NCBI GenBank assembly: GCA_013398055.1
Contig: VZRS01009476.1
Coordinates: forward strand, 34,776 to 98,775
Length of the DNA stretch: 64,000 bases
Origin: Ifrita kowaldi
Taxonomy: Eukaryota > Chordata > Aves > Passeriformes > Cinclosomatidae
Direction of reading: 5' to 3'
Part shown: piece by piece, positions 52,501 to 59,932 of the stretch
Numbering within the stretch: position 1 is the stretch's first letter
Layout of the letters: each line of letters starts with the position of its first letter
Notes under the pieces: model-generated
What the model was told of the DNA's origin: nothing
Seen by the model: only the letters and a program-made list of their open reading frames with translations
The model's database searches: none
Program-made: the position numbers and the translations under genes

Positions 52501-55500
52501 GATATGCAAAGCCCAAATTCCAGCAGACAAAACCACACCTGAGGATGTGATTTAGAGAGAGACGAAACAAACTGTGGGGTGTCCAAGGAGGAGGAGAGGG
52601 AAGGGTTGGACTCAGGCCAAAGCCACCCCATTTCTGGGGGACAGATCTGAACCCGCCTTCAGAGGCAAAACTGGGATTAAACCTGCAGATCAGCATTACA
52701 GAAACATGATTCTGCCTGATTTGAGCCACACGACGCTGTGATTTATAGAATTAATATGTTGTATAAATGAAATGGTGCCCTGGGCCTGAGGCAACGCAGA
52801 TAACAAAGATTCGTCCCCAAACCTATGGGAGCCATGGCCATAGATCATGTGAGAGCTTTCACTAATTTCCTCAACACGGCCAAATTTAAATTGGCTGCAG
52901 ATAAGGGATGCTGAGATGTCGTTTATCCTCCTCTCCCAGACTGCTTTACCCTCATCATAACAACGAGCTCTGGCCCGAGATTCCCGTCAGGAATGCAGGA
53001 AATGTGCTCTGCAGGGTGATGTGGGGGGAGTTTGCAGGAGGCTGGGGGTGGATCTGGAGGTGCTTCACACATGCTGTCAGCACTGGAATCCAGAGATGGT
53101 GGCCACGTTTAGGGAATCTGATGATAAATGGGATTTACATGGATTATGAGGAGCATCTCACAGGCACCACTCAAGGCAGGAGCCTCCATGCCCAGATACC
53201 AGCACTGCTCTGAGGGCAGGCACAGCTGAATTATAGGGCTGGGAAAATAAAAACAGCGATTTCAGACAGGCAGCAGCCTCTGTCATGGTCAGGTGTCACC
53301 TGTAATTGGGCAGTGCATGGAGGGGGATGTGGGAAATGACTCTTCAGTGAGAAACACAAATGTTTTCCTCCTCATCTAAACTCCCCTGATCTTCCCAGTG
53401 CTTCTTCTTTGCTTGCTTTTATATCTTACCTCTAAAATATTCTCCTTTTGTCCTCATTGAAACTTGAAATACACTGAAAATATTTTATGTCTAACAGCAT
53501 TTATCTTCTGGAAATGCACTACTTCTCTTTATTTACATATAAATACATCCCTTATATTTGTAAGTTGTCTGAGGACACAAGCCTTGAGCTGAAATTTTCA
53601 TAATGTGTTAAATAAGGTGGAAAGCAAAGACATTTTATTCCATTTCTTTTATTCTTTCTTTACAACAGATGCATATGAAGATGGTGTTTACCTGCTAACA
53701 TCTTTTACTGCTAATCAGGTAATCACATTAGCTCATATTTATTTAATAGTCACTTTTGGGTGATTTTATTGTATTTTTAACTATGGGTATTTTAATTTGG
53801 ATCTTCCTAATGTCTGCATATCCCAACCTTACATTAAACTGTGCTCACAGTTGATTAGGCTACAAGAAATGTGATTAAACTGTGTTAAAAATGAATTTAG
53901 GAGTGATCCTGGAGTGTATTGTTAAGTACAATTGTCAGATTTCACTTCTTATCATAACCACTGAATATCTGCAAATAAATTAGGCTCTAATTATAAGGAC
54001 TTTAGCTTTAAAAGAAAAACTCTTTCTATTGTAGCAGAAAACACACTTTCTTATTTCATTACTTTCCAGTGTGCCACAATGTCTTCTAATTTTATCCACA
54101 CTGTTCTTTCTTCTCGTTTAATTCTGTCTTTGGCAAATAAAAGGGTGTTAATTGCTAAGGCAGAGAGTTTGTTTTGCTAACACTCAGTATTTGCAGTTGT
54201 AAGGAGATTATAAAATAAATGCACCTTTCCCTGCTCCTACAAATACTCGGTAAGGAAAAGCTTAATTAAAGAGGTCTTGAATCAACCAACAATGAAAAAC
54301 ACTCACCCTCCAAGCCCTAAACATGGGATTATGTCACAGCACATTTGTGGGGGATCTGGGTACACCCTGAAGAAATCCATAATCTACTTAAAATCTCAGT
54401 AACTGCAGGAGAGGGGGCCTGTGAGTGCTGAGGGAGGTGATAGGGAGGAAGGAGCTGTTCTGGGAGGGCGAAAAGGGGAAATGGCAGAGCCTGGAGCAGC
54501 TCCCACAGAAGCTGGAAGGTGAGACAGGGGCTGGGTTGGAGGGGTTTGTCCTGCAGCACTTGCTGCCCATCCAGGGGTTGAGAATTTCTCGTTGCTTCAC
54601 TCCTCACATCAATCAGCTGAGTGGCAATTAAAGATCTGCAGAGCCCAGGATTTGGCCAGGTTAACAAAGTGAAGAAAAGCTTCCAGTATTTGAAAAATAA
54701 GTAACAACACATGGATATTAGGAAAAAAAATTGAACAAAAAAACCTGGAGTGAGGACAGCAAATGGAAATTTTATAGAATCCCAGAATGGTTTGGGTTGG
54801 AAGGGACCTTAAAAATCATCTCATTCCAATCCCTGCCACGGGCAAGGACACCTTCCACCATCCCAGGCTGCTCCAAGCCCCATCCAACCTGGCCTTGGGC
54901 ACTGCCAGGGATCCAGGGGCAGCCACAGCTTCTCTGGATTTGTCCCAGTCCAATCCCAACCTCTGATATTTTCCCTCTTCCTTTCAGACTGTTTTGGATA
55001 TCACAGTTATGCATCAGAATTACACTGATCCAAATAACCTGATGTTTACTGATATCAGCGTCCTGGGGGTGCCCACAAACGTCCAGCAGGTGACAGTGTC
55101 CCAGAACGGGGGGACAATCCCATCCTCCCACAGCTCCGCCTACGACAGCAACAAGAAGGTGAGATCTGCTCGAAGGGTTAAAAAAGGTTTCCCACCTGCA
55201 CTTGTGCTCTGAAACCTGTGGAGATTCAGCTGTAATACCAGATTTAAAATATTTATCTATTTAGCATAGTTAAATATTTATATATTTATCACATTTAAAA
55301 TATTTATCTATTTAGCATATTTGAAATATTTCTATATTTACCACATTTAAAATATTTATATACTTAGCATATTTAAAATATTTATATAGTTACCATGTTT
55401 AAAATATTTATATATTTACCATATTTAAATATATAAATACGGTAAATATATACATATACCATATTTCAGAAAGATGCACTAGCTGCCATCAGGTAATGAT

Positions 55501-56511
55501 TCTTTAATACAATTTAATGCATAGAAAATATGGTGTGTGCTAGAGCTTTTAAACCCAGAATTCCTCTTGAGGAACCCAAACCACTTCAGGAAAAGTGGAT
55601 TTTGTTCCCTAACAGCTTCTTTGCCACCTGGAGCTGTGACAGGAGGAAAAGCATCTCTGGGTATATTCCTGGTCTCTGTGTGACCCCGTTGTCATTCTTG
55701 CCTGACAACATTTCCCTCTCCCAGCCCTGTTTGCCTCCCACCATTTCCTGCTCTGTCCCGTCCCAGTTTGGCTTTGGGCACTCCAGCACTCGGTTCCCAA
55801 ACGTGCAAGGCAAATCCCACTTGTTCTAAGGTTATTGGGAAACCTCCAGCCAACTTCAGAGCACCAGGATTTCCATCTCTGTGGGTTGTGTCTGCCCAGG
55901 GAATCACCCTCTCCTGCCTCCCCAAACAACAGTGAGAGTTCCCAACCTCTTGTTACTGGGATTTTCCTACTCTTCCTTTGGAATTCAGCATTCTCTCATG
56001 TTTTAGTTCTTCCTCTCTTTCAGTGCAAAATCAGGATATAGAATTTTTGTACATAACAAAAAAAAAAAAAGGGTTAAAAATATAAAAGAGAATGGAAATG
56101 TTTCATTCTGCTGTTGACTTTTTGATGGAAAAAAATTCATCGGCACTGTTGAATTACAGTAAATTCCAAGTTTGGCTGCCTTTTAAAAATTCCTTTATTT
56201 TTAGAATAAAAGGAACCTCAGTTCTAAAAGAGCCTGTGAATGAAGGAAGGGAGCAGAGAGTCATGGTCACACTCCCAAATCTGTGCTGGTTCAACTGTTT
56301 GTGTTTATATCACTACAAATGAAAAGAAAAAGAGGAATAAATTCCTGTAGGTTAAAATGAGAAGCCAATATCTCCCTGGAGCACAGAAAACACCGTGGAT
56401 CTTCAGGGCTGAGCTCCTAAATGTGCATTTTGTGTGTTTTATTCACAGCTCCTGACAATCACCAAGCTCCAGCTGCAACTGGGCCAGAGCTACACCCTGC
56501 GATGGAGCTGA
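13402..56511 (+). CDS. SI: Sucrase-isomaltase, complete gene, 47 coding exons
   Basis: Type II membrane glycosidase of the intestinal brush border. The isomaltase half hydrolyses alpha-1,6 and alpha-1,4 glucosidic bonds and the sucrase half hydrolyses sucrose and maltose. The spliced frame is open from ATG 13402 to TGA 56509-56511 and gives 1808 residues (human SI has 1827). Both halves carry the GH31 signature G-L-W-I-D-M-N-E (nucleophiles Asp486 and Asp1377), the H-W-L-G-D-N acid/base motif (Asp585 and Asp1482) and G-A-D-I-C-G-F. SI is preferred over the paralogue MGAM because of the F-S-G-L-E start next to the membrane anchor, the close match around T-L-R-L-E-V-K-Y-H, the Trp-Ser C-terminus and the 48-exon structure. 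Exon coordinates are in the segment entries. Exon 26 is present twice in the assembly, probably as an artefact. No stop, frameshift or broken splice site was seen in the exons. Confidence 0.95.
14835..19209 (+). CDS. SI: SI exons 3-4: first P-type trefoil domain
   Basis: Exon 3 is 14835-14908 and exon 4 is 19089-19209. Together they encode a P-type (trefoil) module starting at Cys46. It contains six cysteines, including the diagnostic R-G-C-C-W run, and closes with P-W-C-F-F. The module sits between the membrane anchor and the isomaltase unit. The intron between the exons is 4.2 kb, has a plus-strand CR1 tail at 15424 and no other gene. Exon 4 is notably GC-rich compared with its introns. Confidence 0.92.
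15424..15550 (+). mobile_element. CR1 LINE 3' tail, SI intron 3
   Basis: It has the typical CR1 end in sense orientation: a TGGATGAGGCTTGGAGCAGC stretch, then a CCCATGGCAGGGGTGGAATG stretch and CCTTCCAACCCAAACC. It terminates in degenerate ATTTTATGAT repeats. Confidence 0.85.
16577..16692. repeat. Purine-rich GAAA/GGAA tract, SI intron 3
   Basis: Degenerate GAAA, GGAA and GAAAA units on the plus strand with almost no pyrimidines. Open frames here encode only Lys/Glu/Arg low complexity. Confidence 0.85.
19289..23896 (+). CDS. SI: SI exons 5-9: N-terminal beta-sandwich of isomaltase
   Basis: Exons: 5 at 19289-19398, 6 at 20066-20217, 7 at 21549-21720, 8 at 23053-23152, 9 at 23784-23896. They encode the galactose-mutarotase-like N-terminal beta domain of the first GH31 unit. 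Recognisable landmarks are Q-T-P-N-R-F-R-F-K, the Y-G-V-G-E-H-V-H-K loop, F-G-V-F-L-M-N-S-N-A-M, and T-Y-R-T-I-G-G-I-L-D-F-Y. All of these are near-identical to other vertebrate SI proteins. The phases chain correctly (0, 2, 0, 1, 0 at the exon ends). Confidence 0.93.
24438..29066 (+). CDS. SI: SI exons 10-18: isomaltase catalytic (beta/alpha)8 barrel
   Basis: Exons: 10 at 24438-24563, 11 at 25022-25153, 12 at 25315-25434, 13 at 26040-26153, 14 at 26378-26462, 15 at 27059-27176, 16 at 27551-27722, 17 at 28311-28427, 18 at 28912-29066. The GH31 nucleophile Asp486 is the first residue of exon 14, splitting the signature G-L-W-I / D-M-N-E across intron 13. The acid/base Asp585 is in H-W-L-G-D-N in exon 16. 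G-A-D-I-C-G-F opens in exon 17. For exon 15 the donor at 27177 (GTAAGG) was chosen over GTAAGA at 27173 because it keeps the frame with acceptor 27549-27550 and gives the same spacing as human between Y-G-Y-S-M and K-V-F-P. Confidence 0.93.
29340..34482 (+). CDS. SI: SI exons 19-25: isomaltase C-terminal beta domains and start of trefoil 2
   Basis: Exons: 19 at 29340-29424, 20 at 30158-30214, 21 at 30580-30704, 22 at 31074-31162, 23 at 32325-32374, 24 at 33689-33859, 25 at 34333-34482. They encode the proximal and distal C-terminal beta domains, with landmarks F-L-W-G-P-G-L-L-I-S-P, L-H-L-R-G-G-Y-I, S-R-K-N-P-M-G-L and F-W-D-D-G-E. Exon 25 ends with the first half of the second P-type trefoil (F-D-C-Y-P then C-x5-C-S-W), to be completed by exon 26. 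The phases are consistent throughout. Confidence 0.92.
31926..31966. repeat. ATT/ATC trinucleotide microsatellite, SI intron 22
   Basis: TTATTATTATTATCATCATCATCATC-type array (two adjacent unit types) ending in CGCCACC. Confidence 0.85.
34615..36461 (+). repeat. First direct copy of the SI exon 26 segment
   Basis: 1847 bases covering part of intron 25, exon 26 and part of intron 26. It is repeated at 36463-38315 with a few substitutions and a 6-base length difference near 34795. It ends directly at the N at 36462. Confidence 0.9.
35730..35936 (+). CDS. SI: SI exon 26, first assembled copy
   Basis: This 207-nt exon (69 codons, phase 0 at both ends) completes trefoil 2 (P-S-C-Y-Y) and starts the sucrase unit with I-S-T-L-R-L-E-V-K-Y-H. 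It includes the interdomain linker where luminal trypsin is known to cut SI. Human has Arg1007-Ile1008; here the basic residues are Lys983 and Arg985, with Arg985 followed by Ala. An identical exon lies 1854 bases downstream. Because the copies abut a single N, this copy is probably redundant. Confidence 0.75.
36463..38315 (+). repeat. Second direct copy of the SI exon 26 segment
   Basis: 1853 bases beginning directly after the N. It continues into unique intron 26 sequence after 38315. The exon and both splice sites are identical to the first copy. Confidence 0.9.
37584..37790 (+). CDS. SI: SI exon 26, second assembled copy
   Basis: This copy is identical in sequence and splice sites to the exon at 35730-35936 and in the same phase, so an mRNA carrying both would still be open (1877 residues) but would have a duplicated half-trefoil. 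Either copy joins correctly to exon 25 (34333-34482) and exon 27 (38557). I count the exon only once in the protein model. Confidence 0.75.
38557..41342 (+). CDS. SI: SI exons 27-30: N-terminal beta-sandwich of sucrase
   Basis: Exons: 27 at 38557-38711, 28 at 39704-39872, 29 at 40729-40825, 30 at 41230-41342. Landmarks are R-Y-E-V-P-V-P-L-N, P-F-G-I-Q-I-R-R-K-S, Y-I-Y-G-L-G-E-A-E-H, T-W-G-M-F-T-R-D-Q-P-P and F-Q-P-T-P-A-L-T-Y-R-T, typical of the sucrase half. Sizes parallel exons 6-9 of the isomaltase half (155/152, 169/172, 97/100, 113/113). A CR1 tail begins about 20 bases after the exon 29 donor. Confidence 0.93.
40844..41150 (-). mobile_element. CR1 LINE 3' fragment, SI intron 29
   Basis: Antisense CR1 running from the degenerate terminal repeat (AAATCATGAAATGGCTGGGG) through CACCTTCCACTGTCCCAGGC and CACAGCTTCTCTGG into the more upstream CATTCACCCTTGTC region. 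It starts only about 20 bases after the exon 29 donor. Confidence 0.85.
41429..50614 (+). CDS. SI: SI exons 31-41: sucrase catalytic (beta/alpha)8 barrel
   Basis: Exons: 31 at 41429-41554, 32 at 42282-42410, 33 at 42515-42622, 34 at 42720-42782, 35 at 43047-43178, 36 at 43823-43907, 37 at 44810-44948, 38 at 48256-48389, 39 at 49007-49041, 40 at 49133-49249, 41 at 50466-50614. Nucleophile Asp1377 is the first residue of exon 36. The usual E-P-S-S-F after the signature reads E-P-A-A-F here. Acid/base Asp1482 is in exon 38, and G-A-D-I-C-G-F is in exon 40. This half has two introns that the isomaltase half lacks (between 34 and 35, and between 38 and 39). Intron 37 is 3.3 kb and holds a solo LTR. 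Confidence 0.93.
43300..43345 (+). mobile_element. Short CR1 3' end fragment, SI intron 35
   Basis: GTTGGACTTGATGATCTTGG followed by AGGTTATTCCC is the sense-strand end of a CR1 subfamily. It lies back to back with an antisense CR1 piece. Confidence 0.55.
43353..43690 (-). mobile_element. CR1 LINE 3' fragment, SI intron 35
   Basis: Antisense CR1 beginning GAATCACAGAATAGTTTGG and continuing through CACCTTCCACTGTCCCAGGC, the GGGATCCAGGGGCAGCCACA segment and CCCTCACAGGGAACAATT. A short internal repeat (GGGGCAGCCACAGCT) is duplicated in it. Confidence 0.85.
45887..46732 (-). mobile_element. Solo LTR of an avian endogenous retrovirus, in SI intron 37
   Basis: The block is much richer in GC than the surrounding intron. 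I recognise it as a common avian ERV LTR type: on the plus strand it begins TGTGGTGGGTTGGGCCCTGG, passes through an AT-rich part with T-T-T-A-A-T-T-T-A-T, then repeated C-T-C-C and CACGGG-rich units, and ends near GCAAACTCAG. Its sense direction appears to be minus. No gag, pol or env sequence accompanies it, so it is a solo LTR. The exact right end and target duplication could not be fixed. Confidence 0.6.
48420..48542 (-). mobile_element. CR1 LINE 3' tail, SI intron 38
   Basis: Antisense CR1 tail containing GGAATGGTTTGGGTTGGGAG and CACCCCTGCCATGGCAGGG, ending in TATCCAACCTGG. It lies about 30 bases after the exon 38 donor. Confidence 0.85.
48601..48780 (+). repeat. Two-copy 85-base tandem repeat, SI intron 38
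   Basis: The unit starting TTGGTTCAGCAACCAGAATT at 48601 recurs at 48686 with a small T-rich insertion and few substitutions. Both units end in a TTAATTCCCTTGG motif. A recent slippage duplication is likely. Confidence 0.85.
51126..56511 (+). CDS. SI: SI exons 42-48: sucrase C-terminal beta domains and stop
   Basis: Exons: 42 at 51126-51210, 43 at 51301-51357, 44 at 51985-52109, 45 at 52323-52411, 46 at 53669-53718, 47 at 54988-55158, 48 at 56449-56511. Landmarks are F-L-W-G-P-A-L-L-I-S-P, L-H-I-R-G-G-Y-I-L-P-W and L-Y-W-D-D-G. The last exon ends T-L-R-W-S then TGA, matching the Trp-Ser end of human SI. Exon 44 has a tandem acceptor (CAG at 51982-51984 and again at 51985-51987). I used the first because it restores the human spacing. 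Confidence 0.93.
54773..54955 (-). mobile_element. CR1 LINE 3' tail, SI intron 46
   Basis: Antisense CR1 beginning TATAGAATCCCAGAATGG, with TTGGGTTGGAAGGGACC, CCATCCCAGGCTGCTCC and CACAGCTTCTCTGG. It ends about 30 bases before the exon 47 acceptor. Confidence 0.88.
55235..55468 (+). repeat. AT-rich minisatellite, SI intron 47
   Basis: Seven or so imperfect units of roughly 30 bases, each reading about TTTAAAATATTTATATATTT followed by A(C/G)CAT. It is almost free of G and C. Confidence 0.85.
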
Positions 56512-56775
56512 AATGGAAAATAACATCAGCCACACCACTGGGCTTTCTCAGACTTTTAAAACCTCTTTCAATTTTTCAATTTTTCCCTTAAAACCGCACC
56601 AGTACAGCCAGTTCACGCCCAGGTATTTTGCGTACAAAGCAGTCACGTGCCAGTGGTGGCACTTTAGGAGAACTTCATCTTTCAAAGCTGAGAACTGAAG
56701 GGAAAACTCTGTTTTTTTCAAGGAAGAATTCCTGTCTGACTTTGTAGCTAATAAATTTTGTAAAAATGCAGTTGA
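56512..56775 (+). terminator. SI: SI 3' UTR with poly(A) signal
   Basis: The first AATAAA after the stop is at 56750-56755, about 240 bases downstream, followed by a T/G-containing stretch, so cleavage is expected near 56770-56780. The exact end is not visible from sequence. Confidence 0.65.
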
Positions 56776-57605
56776 TGTTACCTAAGTGGGTTTGAAGGCA
56801 TAATTTTGCCCGTATTTAAATTCCATCTTAATTTTAATTACACCCATGCACGTCACTACCATGGAGAAGAATTTAAGGCCAGATAAAGTAAAAGCAAATG
56901 TTTTCAGATGACTGATTTAGCATGAAATAATATTTCAAGGTTTTGATCTACAAAATACTCAGATACTTGAAAAAAATTATTTGAAGTTGAGGGGGTTTTG
57001 TGTGACTTCAGCCAGATCTTTGTGTTTCCTATGTTTGAACCTGAAGCTGTAAAATTAAACCTGAGGTTTCAAGGTTAATTAACAAGTGTTGGTCTCTGTG
57101 TGTTTATTTCACAGAAGGAAATGTTGTTGTTGTGTTTTTACCATAATAACAATTAATGTTAAATCCTCCTTTTATCCCAAGAGTGCAGCATGTGAACTAA
57201 AGAGACTGGGAAAGCATATTTACAATTAAATTTGATGGGAATAAACTGCTGTTGGAGGTAGTGGTGAGCTCCAGTGGGTGTGCTTTACATTCATTTAAAG
57301 GATTCCTCCTTGCCTTAAAATTTTGGGGTAGAAAACTCAATAGCCAACATCTCCTAGGTGGGTGAGTGTGATTATAGGGGTGAATTTATTGAAACTTTGC
57401 TGTGAAATGATAACGAAACTGGCACAGAAAATGATCATTTAGGAGTAATTTTATATTTCATATTTTGACAAATGAAACTTCCCTGTTTCTCCAGCTGCAA
57501 GCAGGTGTGAGGACGTGTCCCTTTGCTGCAGAGAGGGGAGAGCTTTCACCTTATGTCCCGCACTTTGCACCCTCTCATCTGACATTTCAAATGTTAGGGA
57601 CAGCC

Positions 57606-57750
57606 AGAGGCTTCCAAAAAACAAATTTGTCCTTATTTTTTTTGAGGAACCTCATTTTTTGTCTATTTTTCAGCTTTGAGAGGCTTCCAAAAAATGACTT
57701 TTTCTTATTTATTAGGGGAACCTCCTTGTCTGTTTTTCAGCTTGGAGAGG
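57606..57750 (+). repeat. Two-copy 73-base tandem repeat downstream of SI
   Basis: AGAGGCTTCCAAAAAA starts at 57606 and again at 57679. Each copy continues through a T-rich stretch to GGAACCTC and a TGTCTRTTTTTCAGCTT-like end. The copies are diverged by several changes. Confidence 0.75.
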
Positions 57751-58662
57751 CCCAGCACCTCGCCTGAATCCCAAGTTTCAGCACCAGGGGAAGGTTTTAC
57801 TGAGGACCCAGGATAACAATTCCTGAGGAACTCTCCCAGGCTGAGAAATCCCAGCTTCAAGCTCACTCGGCCACCCCTGAGGTTGCTCCCTGCAGAGTCT
57901 CTCCCATCCCACATTCCCTCAGCCACTCTGGATCCAGCCCAGACATGTCCCATTGCAGGAAATCCCACGAAAATCCAGTTTCCAACAGAACTAAACATCC
58001 TGCTTGTGCTGAGATGGGATTTTTTAACTCTCACTCCCCTCAGAGTTTGACTTTCCAGCACTTAACTTGTAAAATAGCAACACCCAGAGGTTTGACATGA
58101 TCCTGCTGCACACCCCACCAGAAAATCCCCACTGAAGGCACAAAATCTTCCCTGAAAGACATAAAGTTCTGCACTCCGAATATTTTTTTTCTGAGCTCTT
58201 TGGAATTTTGTTGGAACTGTTGCAGTCTGACAGCAGCTGAAGAGAAGCACCCGCTTAGGGCAGCTCAGAGGGAAACCACCCCCAACCGGGGTGGGGAGGA
58301 AACGATGGAAAAGCAGCTCTCATTTGCCATCAGTGTCATTCCAAAGGGTTCCCACGTGCTGCCTGCACTGAAAGGCTCCTCCTGGATCCAAACTGTGGGA
58401 GGGATTGGATGGAGTGGAGTAGCTGTGTAGAACAGGAGCAGCTATTTTGCTAAAGAGATGCACTGATGGTCCTGGAATTGCAATTCCACTCATGGAAAAG
58501 AGAAAACCTTGTCACACTTGGCTGTGCTTGTGGTAATGAAGCTGCCACACACGCAAAGATAATTGGATTTTTCCTTGGAGCTGGAAGGAGCAGCTGGATG
58601 GCAACATCTGGCAGCACAGCTGGAGCGTGGTGGGCTGGGAAAAGAGGGTTGGGCACCTTTGG

Positions 58663-58715
58663 AGATCCTTCCTCCCTTTTCCTTCCTTCCTTCCTTTTCC
58701 CTCCTTCCCCCACTC
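58663..58715. repeat. Pyrimidine tract (CCTT/CCCTT)
   Basis: A nearly pure C/T run of about 50 bases on the plus strand in the SI 3' flank. Confidence 0.85.
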
Positions 58716-59805
58716 CCTCCTTTTACACAAAAAAATCACTTTTGTGACTTTTGTCCCATCAGCTGAGGAACTTTGGGGTTTTTTTCAGCTAAACCAGGAA
58801 ATCTTTGCTAAATGACGAAAAGTTTGGAAGTTCCTCTTTACACTCGCTGGAAATACCAATCTCCTGGGACTCCAAGGATTAAGCCAAGCTTGGTGGTGCT
58901 TTCAATTACCAATACAAATATATGGCAATATGAATTTTTGAATGATGATCGTTTGCAATTGAAATGTTAAAAATTAACCCACTGCAATGCACTTCAAATT
59001 AGCCCATGTGGAAAGCTGAAGTGTTTAAATACACATTGGGTGTGTGCTATATATAAATATATAATTCACAAGTGCATGGTTAAGTGGACACACTTAAACA
59101 CTCACTATGTCTATTACTTAAATTATTAATATTTTAAATTGTGTTATGTAAAATAAGGGGTTTTTTCCCTTCATTATATGGTTGCTCTCACATTCAGAGT
59201 CATTCCAGCTGAATGTTTAATGCACATGAGGCATTATGCACATTACAATAATTATGGCATAAGAGATTCAGAAATGCTCCCTGACCAGTGGGTCCCTTTT
59301 AATCATCTCAGGAGACCTTGCAGGCAGATGTAGAGCCCCAGTTCCTCCCCCTGATACACACCCTGCACCCAGGGTCAGCCCAGAAAGCAGCTGATACTGA
59401 AATATTCCAGCTCTTTTTCAAAATGGATAAAATTTGCATTGAGTACTGGGTGCAGGAAAGGGAAATAAAAACGACATGGAGTCAGGAAGTCCAAAAAGTG
59501 CCTGTTAAAAACATTATTTGCCATTAACTGAGTCTTGAAAGTACCCCAGGAATGGAGGAGAGGGAAGAATCTCATCTGGAGCAGGCCCTCCAGATCCGTG
59601 GTTTTCTTTGCCAGCACAGGAACAGCAGGGAGAATCTTTTGTGCAAAAGAGAAAACATTCAACATCTTTGTGGATTTGGGTATCCAAACCAGCTCATCAG
59701 GACACAGCAGCTGGAATTACATCAGGTGTGTCCAGGGGCTGATGTAACAGCTTCCAGTGCCCTGTGTCCATGGAGAAAAATTATCCTCAGATCTGGTTTT
59801 TGTAG

Positions 59806-59932
59806 CATCCTGGAATGGTTTGGGTTGGGAGGGACCTTCAAGCTCATCCCATTCCACCCCTGCCATGGGCTGGGACACCTCCCACTATCCCAGGCTGCTC
59901 CAAGCCCCGTCCAACCTGGCCCTGGGATCTTG
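59806..59932 (-). mobile_element. CR1 LINE 3' tail, 3' flank of SI
   Basis: Antisense CR1 tail with CTGGAATGGTTTGGGTTGGG, CCACCCCTGCCATGGGC and CCCAGGCTGCTCCAAGCC, ending in CCAACCTGGCCCTGGG. Confidence 0.85.

Noticed and set aside
13402..56511. Maltase-glucoamylase (MGAM) as the identity of the gene
   Set aside because: The N-terminal F-S-G-L-E motif, the sucrase-half motifs and the short Trp-Ser C-terminus fit SI better; MGAM has a longer Thr/Pro stalk and a different C-terminus.
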